A stretch of 35,638 nucleotides of DNA from Modestobacter excelsi (GTDB taxonomy: Bacteria > Actinomycetota > Actinomycetes > Mycobacteriales > Geodermatophilaceae). Each line of letters begins with the position of its first letter. The stretch's first letter is position 1. Below, one piece after another: positions 33,392-35,638 of this stretch. The stretch spans positions 1-35,638 of the forward strand of contig NZ_SJEX01000053.1 of assembly GCF_005930495.1 (NCBI RefSeq). Direction: 5' to 3'. The position numbers and the translations under genes were made by a program. A model generated the notes under the pieces. It searched no databases. It worked only from the letters and a program-made list of their open reading frames with translations, and was not told the DNA's origin.

Positions 33392-33802
33392 GTGGCCCGG
33401 GTCGGGCTGGTCGTCGTCTCGCACAGCCGACCGCTCGCCGAGGCCGCCGTCACCCTGGCCCGGCAGATGCTGCCGAGCGCCGAGGTGGCCGTCGAGGTGG
33501 CCGCCGGCACCGACGACGGCGGGCTGGGCACCGACGCGGTCGCCGTCTCCGCGGCCATCACCGCGGCCGACTCCGGCGACGGCGTCGTGGTCCTCATGGA
33601 CCTCGGCAGCGCGGTGATGTCGGCCGAGACGGCGCTGGAGCTCCTGGACGACGACGTCCGGGACCGGGTGGTGCTGAGCTCCGCACCGCTGGTGGAGGGC
33701 CTGGTCGGTGCGGTGGTGGTCGCCGCCGGGGGCGCGGACCGCGACCGCGTGGCTGCCGAGGCCCTCCGCGGCCTGGCCCCCAAGCAGGCCCACCTCGGCT
33801 AG
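33392..33802 (+). CDS. dhaM: DhaM-type phosphotransfer protein (single EIIA-Man-like domain)
   Basis: A 136-residue protein with only the EIIA-Man-like domain of DhaM. VGLVVVSHSRPLAEAAVTLARQM has the phospho-histidine (H11), and GDGVVVLMDLGSAVMSAETALELL is the second family signature. E. coli DhaM also has HPr and truncated EI domains; these are absent, so phosphate must come from separate HPr and EI. The gene starts 5 bases after dhaL. Its stop and that of the convergent polyketide synthase share one CTAG. Confidence 0.93.
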   Translation: MARVGLVVVSHSRPLAEAAVTLARQMLPSAEVAVEVAAGTDDGGLGTDAVAVSAAITAADSGDGVVVLMDLGSAVMSAETALELLDDDVRDRVVLSSAPLVEGLVGAVVVAAGGADRDRVAAEALRGLAPKQAHLG

Positions 33803-34830
33803 CCGGCCGGCAGCAGCAGCGTCGCGTAGAGGGTGAGGCCGGGGCCGAAGGCCATCGCGACCACCGGGCCGTCGACGTCGCCCAGCTCCTCGAGCACGAG
33901 CAGCACCGTCGCCGAGGAGCAGTTGCCGTGCTCGGTCAGCACCTTGCGGGAGGCGCCCAGCTGCTCCTCGGTGAGGCCGAGGGTGTCCCGGACGACGTCC
34001 AGGATCCGCGGTCCACCGGGGTGGACCGCCCAGCCCGCGACGTCCTCGATCCGGAGGCCCGCCCCGCCCAGCAGCTCCTCGACCACCCCGCCGACGTGCC
34101 GGCCCAGCACGTCGGGCACCCGGGGCGACAGGCCCATCCGGAAGCCGAGGTCGGTGACGTCCCAGGTCATGTGGTCGGCGGTGGAGTGGTCGGTGCGGGC
34201 GACCATGCCGGCGACCCGGCGTCCGCCGCCGGCCCCGGGCTCCAGGACGACCGCGGCCGCGGCGTCGCTGAACAGGGCGTGGGTGACCACCTGCTCCAGG
34301 TCGGCGACGGCCGGCTGCACGTGCAGGCTGGTCAGCTCCAGGCAGAGCAGCACCGCCGGCCGGGACCGGGCCGTCACGAAGTCGCTGACCGCGGCGATGC
34401 CGGGCAGCGCCGCGTAGCAGCCCATGTGCCCGATCAGCAGCCGCTGCAGACCCAGCGGCATGCCCAGGTCACTGGCCAGCCGGATGTCCAGCCCCGGGGT
34501 GGCGTAGCCGGTGCAGGTGGCGACGGCGAACAGCCCGACGTCGCCCGGCGCCAGCCCGGCCGCGTCCAGCGCGCCGGCGACCGCCTGCTTGCCCAGCGGC
34601 AGCGCCTCGGTGACGTAGCGCTCCATCCGGGCGCCGGTGCCCCAGCCGGAGACGTCCTCGTCGACCGGGTTGACCACGGCGTGCCGCCGCTGGGCCCCGG
34701 CCGCCCGGAAGACCCGCTCGGCCGCGCGCAGCCCGGCGTACTGGGCGGCGAAGAACCCGTCCCAGACCTGACCCTGCTCGTAGGTCGCCGGCAGCGCGTG
34801 CCCGGCCCCGGTCACGACGGCGGCCGTCAC
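33799..34830 (-). CDS. Type III polyketide synthase (chalcone synthase-like)
   Basis: A 343-residue thiolase-fold synthase. The Cys-His-Asn triad is visible: C138 in LLIGHMGCYAALPG, H270 in GWAVHPGGPRILD, and N303 in LTEHGNCSSATVLLVLEEL. The end has the family motif VAMAFGPGLTLYATLLL. It condenses a starter acyl-CoA with malonyl-CoA, probably to an alkylpyrone, alkylresorcinol or similar ring; the product cannot be read from sequence. The GTG (34830-34828) gives the usual start (VTAAVVTGAGHALP); an in-frame ATG 75 bases upstream would add an unconserved, Pro/Gly-rich N-terminus. A UbiG-like methyltransferase lies 85 bases upstream on the same strand and may modify the product. Confidence 0.92.
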   Translation of the reverse strand: MTAAVVTGAGHALPATYEQGQVWDGFFAAQYAGLRAAERVFRAAGAQRRHAVVNPVDEDVSGWGTGARMERYVTEALPLGKQAVAGALDAAGLAPGDVGLFAVATCTGYATPGLDIRLASDLGMPLGLQRLLIGHMGCYAALPGIAAVSDFVTARSRPAVLLCLELTSLHVQPAVADLEQVVTHALFSDAAAAVVLEPGAGGGRRVAGMVARTDHSTADHMTWDVTDLGFRMGLSPRVPDVLGRHVGGVVEELLGGAGLRIEDVAGWAVHPGGPRILDVVRDTLGLTEEQLGASRKVLTEHGNCSSATVLLVLEELGDVDGPVVAMAFGPGLTLYATLLLPAG

Positions 34831-34900
34831 CAGCCCGCCACCAGCAGAGTCCCGATCATGCCCCGACGGTACGTGCGGGTCCGGACGTGTGCCCTCCGGT

Positions 34901-34930
34901 GGCACCCGGCCGATCTCATCGGCGGGTGCC
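34901..34930 (-). terminator. Hairpin spanning the stop of the UbiG-like gene
   Basis: GGCACCCGGCCGAT (34901-34914) pairs with ATCGGCGGGTGCC (34918-34930) over 13 pairs with one bulged base and a 3-base loop; the gene's TGA lies inside. It may reduce read-through into the polyketide synthase gene. Confidence 0.5.
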
Positions 34931-35608
34931 GTACCCGGCGAAGACCACGGCGGTGGAGCGCACCGGCTTCATCCGGACGACGGCCCGGCGACCGCGCCGC
35001 CAGGCGAGGAGGTCGCGCACCGAGGGCCGCAGCCCCACCAGCCGCAGGTCGATCCCGACGCCGTCGGCGGCGGCGAGCAGCCGGCGCCGGTCGACGAAGA
35101 GCGCCGGGTCGTGGATGCCGGCGGGTGGGCCACCCGGCACGTGCTCGCCGATGCGCACCAGGAGCAGGGCGGCGAGCCAGGTCGCCGGCAGCGCGTCGAT
35201 GACCAGCACGCCGCCCGGCCGGAGCAGCCGCGCGCACTCCTCGATCACCGTGACGTCGTCGGCCACGTGCTCGAGCACCTCACCGGCGACCACCACGTCG
35301 GCGCACCCGTCGGCCAGCGGCACCGCGAGCACCGAGCCGCGCACCGGCCGGACGCCGTGCTCCCGGGCCACCCGCAGCCCGGCCAGGCCGAGGTCGACCC
35401 CGACGTGCCGGTACCCGAGCCGGGCGACGTGCGGCGCCATCAGCCCCCCGCCGCAGGCCAGGTCCACCAGCACGGCGTCCGGGTGCGCTGCCGGCGGGAT
35501 GTTCTCGGCGCGCGAGGCGGCCAGCCAGTGCAGTGCCGCGAAGCCGCCCTGGCCCTCCCACCACTGGTCGGCCAGGCCGTCGTACTGGGCGGGGTCGTTG
35601 CGCAGCAC
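34916..35608 (-). CDS. UbiG-like SAM-dependent O-methyltransferase
   Basis: A 230-residue class I methyltransferase. QYDGLADQWWEGQGGFAALHWLAASR (about 8-33) resembles the UbiG N-terminus (WW, L-H), and motif I is VDLACGGGLMAPHVARLGYRHVGVDLG (about 48-74). DVVVAGEVLEHV (about 104-115) and ARLLRPGGVLVIDALP complete the fold. UbiG methylates ring hydroxyls of quinone precursors; beside a type III polyketide synthase, O-methylation of a polyketide phenol or pyrone is plausible. The GTG start (35608-35606) is preceded by TAGCGT and 7 bases, as in a leaderless transcript. The frame stays open to the window edge 30 bases upstream, so a longer form cannot be fully excluded. Confidence 0.88.
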   Translation of the reverse strand: MLRNDPAQYDGLADQWWEGQGGFAALHWLAASRAENIPPAAHPDAVLVDLACGGGLMAPHVARLGYRHVGVDLGLAGLRVAREHGVRPVRGSVLAVPLADGCADVVVAGEVLEHVADDVTVIEECARLLRPGGVLVIDALPATWLAALLLVRIGEHVPGGPPAGIHDPALFVDRRRLLAAADGVGIDLRLVGLRPSVRDLLAWRRGRRAVVRMKPVRSTAVVFAGYGTRR

Positions 35609-35615
35609 CCGGCAG

Positions 35616-35621
35616 ACGCTA
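35616..35621 (-). promoter_or_regulatory. -10 box of a probable leaderless UbiG-like transcript
   Basis: TAGCGT on the minus strand ends 7 bases before the GTG, the same spacing as at dcd; there is no ribosome-binding site. The -35 region is largely outside the window. Confidence 0.4.
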
Positions 35622-35638
35622 CTTCGTCCCGCCCGACC

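Noticed and set aside
34827-34859. A 10-codon minus-strand reading frame (MIGTLLVAGW) ending in the polyketide synthase start
   Set aside because: Too short to support, with no ribosome-binding site. It is the tail of a shadow frame.
1-35638. Genomic island, prophage, transposon or CRISPR in the window
   Set aside because: Composition is even, no integrase, transposase, terminal inverted repeats or spaced repeat arrays were seen, and the tRNA-Gly gene shows no repeated 3' end as an attachment-site trace.

Overview
The window is very GC-rich, densely coded bacterial DNA. Its content points to a high-GC actinobacterium, and the gene set would suit a Geodermatophilaceae-like soil or rock organism; the family is an inference. 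The evidence is strong G/C preference at third codon positions, many GTG starts, ATGA/TGATG stop-start overlaps, an HspR-controlled dnaK-grpE-dnaJ-hspR operon, a Mycobacterium-type bifunctional dCTP deaminase, and an EtfD (Rv0338c-type) membrane Fe-S oxidoreductase. I found 31 protein genes (one cut by the left edge, one reaching close to the right edge) and one tRNA. No insertion sequence, prophage, CRISPR array or rRNA was seen. No gene-free stretch exceeds 300 bases; the longest gaps (4803-5028, 9420-9649, 22393-22679, 30542-30808) are divergent promoter regions.

Region 1 (1-17.4 kb) is a C2/hydroxyacid block. On the minus strand lie a MarR regulator coupled to a gene leaving the window, and a serine/alanine-glyoxylate aminotransferase coupled to a large FAD/Fe-S D-2-hydroxyacid dehydrogenase. 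Divergent from these is an operon of a MatC-like dicarboxylate carrier, a CaiB-family CoA-transferase and a crotonase-fold enzyme that lacks both classical catalytic glutamates. An IclR regulator then diverges from malate synthase A. Glycolate oxidase glcDEF and a lactate/glycolate permease follow. Together these would import glycolate, lactate or dicarboxylates, oxidise them to glyoxylate or pyruvate, and channel glyoxylate to malate (AceB) or glycine (aminotransferase). A shared sequence (TTCCGyATCrCGGrA) occurs in both divergent promoter regions and is a candidate IclR operator.

Region 2 (17.4-22.6 kb) holds a second MarR gene and the heat-shock operon dnaK-grpE-dnaJ-hspR (minus strand). 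The operon has a SigH/SigR-like promoter, a degenerate HAIR operator, and strong hairpins between its first three genes.

Region 3 (22.6-29.3 kb) carries etfD, a one-TM hypothetical protein, a CynX-type MFS transporter, an NPPY methyltransferase, dcd, tRNA-Gly(CCC) and an AAC(2')-I family acetyltransferase.

Region 4 (29.3-35.6 kb) has a glutathione-independent formaldehyde dehydrogenase divergent from a glpF-dhaK-dhaL-dhaM operon for glycerol/dihydroxyacetone use. A type III polyketide synthase and a UbiG-like methyltransferase follow on the minus strand.

Functions are assigned from recognisable family motifs in the translated sequence; no database search was run. Regulatory sites are pattern-based predictions.
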